From positions 50,070 to 114,069 of the forward strand of contig NZ_JALDNB010000006.1 in NCBI RefSeq assembly GCF_022699665.1: a DNA stretch of 64,000 nucleotides, read 5' to 3'. The translations under genes and the position numbers were made by a program. This DNA comes from Chryseobacterium aahli (lineage in GTDB: Bacteria; Bacteroidota; Bacteroidia; Flavobacteriales; Weeksellaceae). Below are positions 27,202 to 36,376 of this stretch, piece by piece; the first letter of the stretch is position 1; each line of letters starts with the position of its first letter. Below the pieces are notes generated by a model. It ran no database searches. It saw only the letters and a program-made list of their open reading frames with translations, and had not been told where the DNA came from.

Positions 27202-27236
27202 AAAAAAGCTGTTCAATTTTGAGCAGCTTTTTTTAT
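27202..27236. terminator. Bidirectional terminator between the redoxin and AraC genes
   Basis: AAAAAAGCTG(T)TC and GA(G)CAGCTTTTTT form a stem around AATTTT. T runs on both strands suit the convergent genes. Confidence 0.75.
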
Positions 27237-28132
27237 TCTAAAAATGTAGCTTTAGCCTCAACCTTCAAATCTACATTGACTTTATTGTGTGAGAAATTCT
27301 TCATAAACTCTGAAGGTGTTTTTTCTGTATATTTTTTAAACATTCTGTTGAAGTAAGTTACATTGTTAAAGCCGCAGCTGTAACTGCATTCCGAAATGCT
27401 TTTATCCTGCGCCATCAACAAGCATGCTTTGTTAATGCGATACCGATTCACAAATTCAGTAAACGTGATTTGGGTTGCTTTTTTAAAAAAATTACAGAAC
27501 GCCGGAAGCGTAAGATTTGCCAGTTTTGCGATATCTTCAATATTAATTTCTTTGTCGTAGTTGTGTTCTACAAACGTGAAAATATTTTCCAGTCTTGTTT
27601 TGTTTTTTGAAATGATGGTGTAGGGCATAATTTCGTTATTCAAAAGCTCATAATCTTTAGATTTTGAAAGCTCAAAAAGGATTTCTAACAACAGTAAATA
27701 TCTTTTATAACCTTCAGATTCCAGCATCAGCCTTAGTTTTGGAATCATTACTTTTTTTATTTTCCTGTGAAATTTTATACCATATTTTGAAAGCTCCAAT
27801 AAATCTTTAATAGATCTTGCTTCAACTTCCTGCTCTGGAAACTGCAAAATTTCCTGTCTGAATTGTAAGACAATTTCTTCATGCGGATCAATAGAATTTA
27901 AACCAAATCCGGAATGCGGAATATTTGAGCCGATTAATACCAAATCACCACTCGTATAATTGCTTTTATGATAACCAACGTGTCGCGTCCCGCTCCCGGA
28001 AATTACACACACGAGCTCAATTTCCGGGTGATAATGATATTCCCATTTGAATTCGGAGATGGGCGAGTTGTTGTGAATCGTGCGAAAAGAGCTCTTTTCA
28101 TCAGGGATTACTCGTTCGAACGTGACTTTCAT
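27233..28132 (-). CDS. AraC family regulator of the trehalose locus
   Basis: 299 residues. Residues about 25-105 form a cupin sugar-sensing domain (EYHYHPEIELVCVISGSGTRHVG...SGDLVLIGSNIPHSG). Two HTH motifs follow at about 185-285 (INIEDIAKLANLTLPAFCNFFKK and SISECSYSCGFNNVTYFNRMFKK with the terminal TPSEF). It is divergent from the MFS-trehalase-TonB receptor genes 122 bases away and is likely their regulator, with a sugar ligand inferred from context. Confidence 0.9.
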   Translation of the reverse strand: MKVTFERVIPDEKSSFRTIHNNSPISEFKWEYHYHPEIELVCVISGSGTRHVGYHKSNYTSGDLVLIGSNIPHSGFGLNSIDPHEEIVLQFRQEILQFPEQEVEARSIKDLLELSKYGIKFHRKIKKVMIPKLRLMLESEGYKRYLLLLEILFELSKSKDYELLNNEIMPYTIISKNKTRLENIFTFVEHNYDKEINIEDIAKLANLTLPAFCNFFKKATQITFTEFVNRYRINKACLLMAQDKSISECSYSCGFNNVTYFNRMFKKYTEKTPSEFMKNFSHNKVNVDLKVEAKATFLE

Positions 28133-28254
28133 TTAATTAATGGTATTTTGTTTCCTAAAATAAGAATTATATTAATATAGTTCAAATATTCATTTACTAT
28201 GTTAAATTAACGTTAACCGAAATGCTTCTATCTTAGCCACCAAGAAATTAATTA

Positions 28255-29484
28255 ATGAAAAATTTCAACATCAAGGCGGTTCTATTTTTAAACTATTTCG
28301 TTTTTGCGATTCTTTTGAATTCGGTAGGAACGGTGATTTTACAAATGCAGCAAAATTTCGGAATTTCAAAATCTTCTGCAAGTGTTCTGGAAGGTTTTAA
28401 AGATCTTCCGATCGCAATTTGCTCATTTATTTTAGCATCGTTTTTACCAAAAATTGGAATTAAAAAATCAATGTTAATCGCATTGTTTCTGGTAAGCTGT
28501 ATGTGTTTTGTGATGCCGTTTGCGAATGACTTCTGGTTTTTCAAATTATTATTTACCATTGTCGGGATTTCTTTTGCTTTAATTAAGATTTCGGTTTTCA
28601 CCTCCATCGGATTGGTGACAAATACAGATAAAGAACACTCAAGCTTTATGGGTTATCTGGAAGGGTTTTTCATGATTGGCGTTTTGGTAGGGAATGTTTT
28701 ATTCAGTCTGTTTATCGATGATCTTGATCCCAAATCTACGCATTGGCTCAAGGTATATTGGGTTTTAGGTGGACTTTCTACATTATCTTTTTTGTTTTTA
28801 TTCTTCACAAAACTGAATGAAACTGAAGCGAAAAGTGAGAAAACAGACTTGCTGGGAGATTTAAAAAACAGCATCAGCTTATTCAGCTACAAAAAAGTAT
28901 TGTTCTTTTTGCTGTGTGCTTTCCTTTTTGTTTTGGTGGAACAAAGTTTCCAGACCTGGACGCCGACTTTTTATAAAGAAATTTTAAAAGTTCCGACTTC
29001 GATGTCTATTCAGGCAGGAGCGGTTTTGGCGGGAGCTTTTGCGTTAGGAAGATTTTTATCAGGGTTTTTCTCTAAGAAATTCAGCTGGATTTATGTGGTT
29101 TCGTTCTGTGTAGTTGGCTTCGCAATAAGTATCCTATTGGTTTTACCACTAACTCATAATATTCATATTACCACAAATACCAATTGGTTCAACGCTCCGC
29201 TCGTTGTGTATTTATTTCCATTAATGGGCGGATTGTTGGCGCCGATTTATCCAAGTATCAACTCTGTAATTTTAGCATCAATCCCGAAATATTTACACAG
29301 TGCAATGGCAGGTTTGATAGTAGTTTTTTCCGCAATCGGAGGAACAGTAGGTTCTATTATAACTGGTTTTGTGTTTCAGGAATTCAGCGGACAGCAGGCG
29401 TTTTATCTTTCATTAATCCCGCTTTCGTTGTTAATTGTTTCCGCGATTATTATGAATAAATTAAAAATAAATCCTAAAAAATAA
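28255..29484 (+). CDS. MFS sugar transporter
   Basis: 409 residues with twelve hydrophobic helices and a central cytoplasmic loop rich in Lys and Glu (residues about 185-205). KNFNIKAVLFLNYFVFAILLNSVG is the first helix and FLPKIGIKKSMLIAL the conserved loop between helices 2 and 3. It is followed after two bases by trehalase, so the substrate is probably trehalose crossing the inner membrane. A proton or sodium symport mechanism is likely, but the specificity is inferred from neighbours only. Confidence 0.87.
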   Translation: MKNFNIKAVLFLNYFVFAILLNSVGTVILQMQQNFGISKSSASVLEGFKDLPIAICSFILASFLPKIGIKKSMLIALFLVSCMCFVMPFANDFWFFKLLFTIVGISFALIKISVFTSIGLVTNTDKEHSSFMGYLEGFFMIGVLVGNVLFSLFIDDLDPKSTHWLKVYWVLGGLSTLSFLFLFFTKLNETEAKSEKTDLLGDLKNSISLFSYKKVLFFLLCAFLFVLVEQSFQTWTPTFYKEILKVPTSMSIQAGAVLAGAFALGRFLSGFFSKKFSWIYVVSFCVVGFAISILLVLPLTHNIHITTNTNWFNAPLVVYLFPLMGGLLAPIYPSINSVILASIPKYLHSAMAGLIVVFSAIGGTVGSIITGFVFQEFSGQQAFYLSLIPLSLLIVSAIIMNKLKINPKK

Positions 29485-29486
29485 AG

Positions 29487-30965
29487 ATGAATAATCAACT
29501 ATATATCAACGAAATTCAGACTCTTTTTGATGAGGTTCAAAGGTCTCAAATTTTTGAAGACCAAAAAACAATGACGGATGCAGTTCCATTATTTTCTGTT
29601 GCTGAAATTAATTCTAAATATGAAAATGAAAAAAATGAAGAAGGTTTTGATTTAAAACAATTTGTATTGTCAAATTTTGATTTTTTGGGAACTAAAATTT
29701 CAATTACCAGAGAAACTCAATTGCAAATTGATGAGCATATCGAAAAGCTTTGGGACGAATTGACAAGAACGGCTTACGAGGAAAAAGGAACTTTATTGAA
29801 ACTTCCAAAACCGTATGTAGTTCCGGGAGGTCGTTTCAACGAATTTTTCTATTGGGATAGCTATTTTATCATGTTGGGTCTACAGGTTTCAGGAAGGGTG
29901 GAAATGATGGAAAATATTATTGAAAACTGTTCTTATTTAATTCAAACTGTTGGATTTGTGCCGAATGCGAGCAGAACTCATTTCCTAAGCCGTTCTCAAC
30001 CGCCCTATTTTTCATTAATGGTTGATTTGCTTTTTGAAACAACAAAAGACGAAAATATTTACATCAAATATCACGACACTTTAGAAAAAGAATATATTTT
30101 TTGGATGAATGGCGAAGCAGATTTAGAGAATGGTTCAAGTATAAAAAGAGTAGTAAAAACCAATAATGGAGATGTTTTAAACAGATATTACGACGCAGAA
30201 AACGAGCCTCGTCCTGAAAGTTATTTAATTGATATTGAAGACAGTGAAAATGCTGGCGAAGAATTTTACAGAAATATAAGAAGTGCCTGCGAATCAGGTT
30301 GGGATTTTTCCAGCAGATGGTTTGCAGACGGAGATACAATTCAGACAATTGAAACTTTAAATCTTGCTCAGATTGATTTGAATTGTCTTTTATGGCATTT
30401 GGAAAGCACTTTAGCAAAATCTTCATCACTTCAAAATTTAGCTGAAAAAGAAACCTATTATTCAGGAAGAGCAGCGAATAGAAGACAGATGATCGACAAA
30501 TATTTCTGGGACGAAAATTCAGGAACTTATAAAGATTATCACACGAAAAAAAATACAACAACACCGTCCGAACATATTGCGGCTCTTTATCCTCTATTTC
30601 TTGGTTTAGCGAGTGATGAGCAGGCGAAATCTGTTGCTAAAAATATTAAAGAAAAATTTCTTTATCAGGGTGGATTGGTTACTACGACCAAAAAATCAGG
30701 TCAGCAATGGGATTTTCCAAACGCTTGGGCACCATATCAATGGCTAGGTTTTCAATCAATGAAAAATTACGGTTTTGATGATTTAGCCGAAAAGATTAAA
30801 AACAATTGGTCTTCAAACGTTGAAAGAGTCTATAGAAACACCCGGAAATTAATGGAGAAATACAACGCTTTAGATATAGAAACTGTTGCCGGAGGAGGAG
30901 AATATCCTAATCAGGACGGCTTTGGGTGGACGAATGGTGTTTATCTTAAATTAAAAAATAATTAA
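29487..30965 (+). CDS. treF: Alpha,alpha-trehalase (GH37), cytosolic
   Basis: 492 residues. Both trehalase signatures are present: PGGRFNEFFYWDSYF at about 112-126 and QWDFPNAWAPYQW at about 408-420. The catalytic Asp is in the SGWDFSSRW stretch (about residue 272) and the Glu near GGGGEYPNQDGFGWTNGV. No signal peptide is visible, so hydrolysis of trehalose to two glucoses occurs in the cytosol, after import by the MFS protein encoded two bases upstream. The symbol treF is used for the cytosolic form. Confidence 0.93.
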   Translation: MNNQLYINEIQTLFDEVQRSQIFEDQKTMTDAVPLFSVAEINSKYENEKNEEGFDLKQFVLSNFDFLGTKISITRETQLQIDEHIEKLWDELTRTAYEEKGTLLKLPKPYVVPGGRFNEFFYWDSYFIMLGLQVSGRVEMMENIIENCSYLIQTVGFVPNASRTHFLSRSQPPYFSLMVDLLFETTKDENIYIKYHDTLEKEYIFWMNGEADLENGSSIKRVVKTNNGDVLNRYYDAENEPRPESYLIDIEDSENAGEEFYRNIRSACESGWDFSSRWFADGDTIQTIETLNLAQIDLNCLLWHLESTLAKSSSLQNLAEKETYYSGRAANRRQMIDKYFWDENSGTYKDYHTKKNTTTPSEHIAALYPLFLGLASDEQAKSVAKNIKEKFLYQGGLVTTTKKSGQQWDFPNAWAPYQWLGFQSMKNYGFDDLAEKIKNNWSSNVERVYRNTRKLMEKYNALDIETVAGGGEYPNQDGFGWTNGVYLKLKNN

Positions 30966-30991
30966 ACAAACTATATAAAAACAATTTGGCT

Positions 30992-33436
30992 ATGAAAAAC
31001 AAATCAATCTTTTTGCTTGCCGGAATTGCTACGCTTTATTTCAATAATACGTATGCACAAGAAACTCCACAGGATTCTACAAGAACTGCATCTATTGACC
31101 AAGTGGTCATCACGGGTAACTCCAGACCAAAACCAAAAATCGAATCGAGTACAGCGATTTCTACTTTCAGTGCAAAAGAAATTCAGAAACAAAACCCGAT
31201 CAGTGCTGCTGCTTTATTGCAGAGAGTTCCCGGTTTTGCGGTTGAAACTTCTGGTGGTGAAGTAGGAAATAACCTTTTCGCAAGAGGGATTCCTTCTGCC
31301 GGAGCTTATGAATTTGTACAGGTTCAGGAAGATGGTCTTCCGGTTTTTGAAGACGGAGCTTTGCAATTTGCGAATGCAGATAATTTCTTCAGAGTAGATA
31401 ATTCTGTGAACAGATTAGAAGCTTTGAGAGGAGGTTCAGGATCTATTTTTGCAACCAATTCTCCGGGAGGTTTAATCAACTTTATTACAAAAGAAGGTGG
31501 AAACGATTTCAAAGGAACTGCAAAATTAGAAACAAGTACTTACGGTTTGATGCGTACAGACGTCAATGTTGGCGGAGCTTTAGTTCAGGATAAATTATTC
31601 TTCAATGTTGGTGGTTTTTACAGAACAGATGACGGAATCAGAAAAACAGGTTTTAAAGCGAATCAGGGCGGACAGATCAGAATGAATCTGAAATATGTTT
31701 TCGATAAAGGATATGCTAAAGTATATTACAAAAAATTAGACGACAGAAATACGTTTTATCTTCCGATTCCTTTGGTGCAAAACGGAAATGATTTAAAAGA
31801 ATTTAACGGATTTGATGCTAATTACGGAACGTACAGCTACAGGAATATCAGCCAATTAAATATCCCACAAGCGGGTGGAGGGTTTTTCAGCAGAAATTTA
31901 GAAGACGGAATTCATCCGAAAGTTGATGTTTTGGGGGCTGAATTTAAATATGATTTAGGTGGAAATTTCTCTGTTTTAAATAAAACAAGGTATACTAATA
32001 TCGACATGAATTATACCGGAATTTTCCCAGCAGGCGGACCTAAATCAAGTGCTGAATTTGCCAAAGATTACGGAATCACAGGTAATAATTTCCAGTATTC
32101 ATCAGTAAGTTCTGATGCAGTTATGAATCCGGCTTATGTGCAGAAATTAGGTTTCTGGGCTATCGATAAGCAGATGAATAATTTTGTGAATGACTTACAG
32201 TTCAGCTATAAATTTGATAAAGGAAATGTAACGGCAGGTTTCTATAAATCTAACTGGAAATCACATCAAAACTGGAACTGGAGCAATATTTTAGCAACAG
32301 CTTCAGATAAACCGGAACTCTTAAATTTAGTTGATACTTCTCTTGCGCCAACCAGTACAGGTTATTCTAAAACATACAACGGAGTTACAGAAATGTCCTT
32401 CCTGTTAAGAGATTCTCAGGTTCAGGGAAGTCTGAATGATCTTTATGCGAACTTAGATTTTAACATTACAGATGATTTAAGCTTCAATGGAGGAATTCGT
32501 TACAGCCGTGATTTCTATAAAGGATATGGTGTGAACACTACATCAGGAAACTTAAATAATTCTGGTTTAACAACAGACGGAACGCACAGTTTTTTAACAA
32601 CAACTGCTGATGATAATATGTCAGTTTTGGGCAATAAATTCACGTATTGGAAATATGATGTCAACAGAGTATCTTTCACGACGGCTTTGAATTATAAAAT
32701 TAACTCTGAAAACGCAGTGTATGCCCGTTTTTCTAATGGTTTCAGATCTCCGAATGAAGAAGCGTATTATAATAATATGATGGATCTTTCAGCAATAAAA
32801 CCTGTTACGACTAATCAGTTGGAAGTTGGATATAAATATTACTCAAGAACTTTTGATATTGCGGTAATTCCGTTCTATTCTACATTGAAAAACTTATCTT
32901 TTACCGATGTTTTCTCTGACGGAACTTCAGAAAACAAATTTGCCAACACGACCAATTTTGGGGTAGAATTAGAGGGTTATGCGAGATTATTTAATAATTT
33001 ATTGGAAGTGACTTTCAACGGAACCATTCAAAATCCGAAATACAAAGATTTTACAGGAAATAATGCGGACGGATCAACATTTAATTATGATGACAACACC
33101 GTAAGAAGAATGCCTAAGTTTTACTTCAATATCGCTCCGGCTGTGAATATCACAAAACAATGGAGAGCGTATGCAAGTGTAAATTATTACGGAAAACGTT
33201 TCCAAGACGAAGGAAATACCGAAAAGAATACACTTCCTGCATTTTCAGAAGTAGGAGCGGGAACTTCTTATCAGTTAGGGAAAATCAGATTTGCGGTTGA
33301 TGGAACCAATATTTTCAACACCATCGGAATTACAGAAGGTGATCCAAGATCTCCACTTACAGGATCGGGAGATATCAGAATGGCAAGACCAATTATGGGT
33401 GCAGCTGTAAGAGCTTCGATTACATTGGATTTCTAA
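30992..33436 (+). CDS. TonB-dependent outer-membrane receptor
   Basis: 814 residues from the ATG at 30992. A TTG two codons upstream is in frame but less likely. The signal peptide is MKNKSIFLLAGIATLYFNNTYA. A plug domain follows (SIDQVVITGNSRPKPK...NPISAAALLQRVPGFAVET...GRGGSGSIFATNSPGGLINFIT region) and then a 22-strand barrel, ending AVRASITLDF. The homology to FecA-type receptors is general. It lacks an N-terminal carboxypeptidase-like domain and has no SusD partner. As the third gene of the operon it is probably the outer-membrane port for trehalose or a trehalose-containing glycan. Confidence 0.9.
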   Translation: MKNKSIFLLAGIATLYFNNTYAQETPQDSTRTASIDQVVITGNSRPKPKIESSTAISTFSAKEIQKQNPISAAALLQRVPGFAVETSGGEVGNNLFARGIPSAGAYEFVQVQEDGLPVFEDGALQFANADNFFRVDNSVNRLEALRGGSGSIFATNSPGGLINFITKEGGNDFKGTAKLETSTYGLMRTDVNVGGALVQDKLFFNVGGFYRTDDGIRKTGFKANQGGQIRMNLKYVFDKGYAKVYYKKLDDRNTFYLPIPLVQNGNDLKEFNGFDANYGTYSYRNISQLNIPQAGGGFFSRNLEDGIHPKVDVLGAEFKYDLGGNFSVLNKTRYTNIDMNYTGIFPAGGPKSSAEFAKDYGITGNNFQYSSVSSDAVMNPAYVQKLGFWAIDKQMNNFVNDLQFSYKFDKGNVTAGFYKSNWKSHQNWNWSNILATASDKPELLNLVDTSLAPTSTGYSKTYNGVTEMSFLLRDSQVQGSLNDLYANLDFNITDDLSFNGGIRYSRDFYKGYGVNTTSGNLNNSGLTTDGTHSFLTTTADDNMSVLGNKFTYWKYDVNRVSFTTALNYKINSENAVYARFSNGFRSPNEEAYYNNMMDLSAIKPVTTNQLEVGYKYYSRTFDIAVIPFYSTLKNLSFTDVFSDGTSENKFANTTNFGVELEGYARLFNNLLEVTFNGTIQNPKYKDFTGNNADGSTFNYDDNTVRRMPKFYFNIAPAVNITKQWRAYASVNYYGKRFQDEGNTEKNTLPAFSEVGAGTSYQLGKIRFAVDGTNIFNTIGITEGDPRSPLTGSGDIRMARPIMGAAVRASITLDF

Positions 33437-33463
33437 ACACTTAGTTTTTTTATTTAAATTGAT

Positions 33464-33494
33464 AAAACCGTCAGAGATTTTCTGATGGTTTTTT
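33464..33494 (+). terminator. Terminator of the trehalose operon
   Basis: AAAACCGTCAGA pairs with TCTGATGGTTTT (one G-U) and is followed by a T run. Confidence 0.8.
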
Positions 33495-33584
33495 TTATTT
33501 TTTGATGCTGTTTCGACAAATGAAAAATCTGTTTTGTTTATGAGGTATTTTTAATCGAGGGCCTTTATTTTCAAACCATAATTT

Positions 33585-34148
33585 CTAATGCCTCCATTTT
33601 CCTTCAAATTCCCCATTGAAGAATGTGCCGTCGCCTTTTGCTAAGATCTCACAATCTGGAAGCTTACTAGAGATCTTTAAAAGACCTTCAAATGTATAAT
33701 TGTTGTTCTGAACTTGAATAATAATGTTTTCCATGTATTTTAATGCAGCTAATTTTTTCAAACCATCTTCAGTAATTGATGTTTCCTGAATTTGCAGATT
33801 GAGTAAATTTTCTAATTCTATCAGGTGTGAAACGCATTTGTCTGTAAGTTGTGAGTTGCCTTTTAATCGAAGATATTGCAGTGCTCTTAGATTTTTTAAA
33901 TATTTTATACCATCGTTGGTAATTTCAGTGTCCTGTAAATTCAAATTTTCAATTTTACTGCAATTGGATACATGAGCCAATCCTTCGTCATTGAGGTTTG
34001 AATTGATAAAACTGGCAGAGATGAGATTGGGAAACTGTTTCAGATAAGACAATTTCTTGAAATTACTTAAAGATTCTTCCCATTTCAGCAAGAAATGGTC
34101 ACTGTTTATATCATAGTAATGATTTCCTATTTTTATTGAGTTTTCCAT
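33585..34148 (-). CDS. Leucine-rich repeat protein
   Basis: 187 residues and no signal peptide. Four or five LRR units of about 24 residues occupy residues 40-150: LISASFINSNLNDEGLAHV, IENLNLQDTEITNDGIKYL, LQYLRLKGNSQLTDKCVSHL and LLNLQIQETSITEDGLKKL. The pattern LxxLxLxxTxITDxGLxxL is that of cysteine-containing or RNI-like repeats. It is probably a protein-binding scaffold in the cytosol. It starts a group of accessory minus-strand genes without recognised partners. Confidence 0.75.
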   Translation of the reverse strand: MENSIKIGNHYYDINSDHFLLKWEESLSNFKKLSYLKQFPNLISASFINSNLNDEGLAHVSNCSKIENLNLQDTEITNDGIKYLKNLRALQYLRLKGNSQLTDKCVSHLIELENLLNLQIQETSITEDGLKKLAALKYMENIIIQVQNNNYTFEGLLKISSKLPDCEILAKGDGTFFNGEFEGKWRH

Positions 34149-34231
34149 GTAATTTTAACATTAACTATTAATAAAAGGAATAAATACCAAGTCTTTTACA
34201 GATATTCTACGAATTATATCTGTCATTATTG

Positions 34232-34669
34232 TTAATAATATTCAATTTCTCGACTTATCTGTTTTTCATTTCTCAGATCATTCTTGATAAAGATTTTTTC
34301 TACCTTGAATATCCAATTATTATATTTGTCATATTCATAGTGATATCTCTTTTCCAAAACACAAATACCGTAATTATCAAACATTTTTATTGATGTAGGA
34401 TTACCAATTTGGTCATAAATCCACTTTGTTTTTGTTCTAAATTTATCATTAAAAGTCTCCAACATTCCATTTTCATTGTACTCAAAAGTTAGATTTTCTA
34501 TATAATTACCCTCACGAAATTTAGTTGGTTTGTGTCTAATGTATTTAACGCTTTGCAATCCATCTTTTTCATATGTAAACATGGCTTCATACAAAAGCTC
34601 AGATTTGTTTTTTTGGCTAAATGTTTTGGTTTCTAAAAGCCTGAAACAATTGTCAAAAATCATTATCAT
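34232..34669 (-). pseudogene. Hypothetical protein, likely C-terminal part of a split gene
   Basis: 145 residues from the first ATG (34669), but the same frame is open 32 codons further upstream to the TAG stop of the next gene (34768-34766), in the same frame. That upstream stretch reads as good coding sequence (KPTKYHFDRNGKIHKTHI) and resembles the tyrosine-aspartate style units later in the protein (NLTFEYNENGMLETF, KRYHYEYDKYNNWIFKVE). The two open frames therefore look like one gene of about 335 codons broken by one stop. The sequence has YD-repeat-like character but no recognised function. Confidence 0.5.
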
Positions 34670-34765
34670 TTTAGATTGTTCATCTCTATTATTTCTAATA
34701 TGGGTCTTGTGAATTTTTCCGTTCCTATCAAAATGATATTTTGTAGGCTTGTGCTTTTCGCTTAT

Positions 34766-35239
34766 CTAATTACTATTTGGACTGTTGGAAAATTTTGTAG
34801 TTTCTATTTGTTCAAACTCTAAAAATGGGGAATAAGTTACGTCACTTCGAGATGAAATCTTGTTATGAAAATATTTTATTTCTTGTACTTTCTCCGGCAT
34901 TTTCAGGCTGTCTGAAAATAATATGATTTCCTGATAAGCAATTTCATTCTTTATAATTTGATATAATTCTAGGCTCTCTTTAAAATAATATTCACGAGTG
35001 TAATTTTCGTAAGGTTCTGAACATATTACTCCACCAGAAATTTTTTGTTCTACTTTGTCTGTTATTTTTTTTATAACACCCTTTAAATCATTAAAAATTG
35101 TATATTCTATACGGCTAATCTGATGATTAAACAAGTGAATATGTTTAGCAAGATTATTTGCTTTTACATATTCGTTTTTTAGATAACTTTCAGTATAAAA
35201 TAAAGGATTGTGGATATTAAGTCCGTTTATATCGAACAT
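34766..35239 (-). pseudogene. Hypothetical protein, likely N-terminal part of a split gene
   Basis: 157 residues, soluble and charged, beginning MFDINGLNIHNPLFYTESYL. It contains ISRIEYTIFNDLKGVIKKITD and EIKYFHNKISSRSDV. I do not recognise a family. It ends in a TAG codon (SPNSN-stop) that is directly followed in the same frame by the extended 34232 gene. If the TAG is a recent mutation, this is the front half of one protein. If not, it is an ordinary short gene upstream of another. No signal peptide is visible. Confidence 0.5.
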
Positions 35240-35336
35240 GGCTTCAAATATTTATAATTTTTTTATTGCTACCAACGTTTGGATTTACAGATTGCTTAAT
35301 CTAAACTATATGACAGAATAGAATGTCTTTTTATTT

Positions 35337-35625
35337 AAAACAATCCGCTTATAACAAAATGCATTTTACATTGATCTAAAAACAACCTGTTTGTAATAAA
35401 ATGCAATTTACATTTGCTTAAAACAATCTGTTTGTAACAAAATGCATTTTACATTGATCTAAAAACAACCTGTTTGTAATAAAATGCAATTTACATTTGC
35501 TTAAAACAATCTGTTTGTAACAAATGCATTTTACATTGATCTAAAAACAACTTGTTTGTAATAAAATGCAATTTACATTTGTTTAAAACAATCTGTTTAT
35601 AACAAAATGCTTTTATGTTTTATTA
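35337..35625. repeat. Minisatellite: seven units of about 41 bp in alternating A/B pairs
   Basis: Units begin near 35337, 35379, 35420, 35462, 35503, 35544 and 35585. Type A reads AAAACAATCTGTTTGTAACA then AAATGCATTTTACATTGATC, and type B reads AAAACAACCTGTTTGTAATA then AAATGCAATTTACATTTGCT. A and B alternate, giving an 82-83 bp higher-order period with near-perfect copies. The last unit is degenerate. It fills most of the 437-base gap between two minus-strand genes. There are no unique spacers, so it is not a CRISPR, and it has no long open frame. Confidence 0.9.
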
Positions 35626-35676
35626 AAACGGATCAGTTAGAAGAAAAACAAATTTATAATTTTAAGGATTTTATTT

Positions 35677-36315
35677 TTACTTAAAAAATGGATTATACTC
35701 CTTCTCAAAACCAATCGTCGTTGGATTTCCGTGTCCGGAGAAAACCTGTGTTTCATTATCCAGAACAAAAAGTTTAGTTTTAATTCCTTCAATCAATTGC
35801 TCGTAATTTCCCTTGTATAAATCTGTTCTTCCAATGCTTCCTTCAAATAAAACATCACCGGAAATGATGAATTTCTGAGTTTCATTATGGTAAACCACAC
35901 TTCCAGGCGAATGTCCCGGAACATGATAGATCTTAAATTTTTCGCCGTCGAAATCCAATTCGTCACCTTCGTTTACATATTCTAAATCAACGTTTACTGC
36001 AGGAATCTGAAAACCAAATCTTATTCCGCTTGCCTGCAACATATCCAAAACTTCTTTATCATCTTCATGCATTGTTACAGGAACTTTATACGTGTCAAAT
36101 GCCCATTGCAAACCCAAAACATGATCAATATGAGCATGAGTTAAAATGATTTTTTCAATCTTTAATCCATTTTCTGTGATGAAACCTTCGATTGCTTTGG
36201 TTTCCTGCTCGTTCATATTTCCTGGGTCAATCAACCATGCATTTTTGTTTTCATTAAAAAGAACGTAAGTATTTTCACTTGCAAAATTGAACACGAAGGC
36301 CTGTATTTGAAACAT
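35677..36315 (-). CDS. MBL-fold metallohydrolase (glyoxalase II-like)
   Basis: 212 residues. The metal-binding motif is THAHIDHVLG at about residues 59-68, with further ligands at HVPGHSPGS (about 134), SGDVLF and SGHGNPT. YVLFNENKNAWLIDPGN matches the N-terminal strand pair of hydroxyacylglutathione hydrolase-like enzymes. These cytosolic enzymes bind two zinc or iron ions and hydrolyse thioesters, but the substrate cannot be told from the sequence. Confidence 0.9.
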   Translation of the reverse strand: MFQIQAFVFNFASENTYVLFNENKNAWLIDPGNMNEQETKAIEGFITENGLKIEKIILTHAHIDHVLGLQWAFDTYKVPVTMHEDDKEVLDMLQASGIRFGFQIPAVNVDLEYVNEGDELDFDGEKFKIYHVPGHSPGSVVYHNETQKFIISGDVLFEGSIGRTDLYKGNYEQLIEGIKTKLFVLDNETQVFSGHGNPTTIGFEKEYNPFFK

Positions 36316-36376
36316 ATTCTGAATATTTTTTTATCAAAAATACAATATTCTTTATAGATTCGTTATCTTCGTCATA

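Noticed and set aside
35337..35625. CRISPR array
   Set aside because: The units are contiguous and both halves of each 82-83 bp period are repeated. There are no unique spacers and no cas genes nearby.
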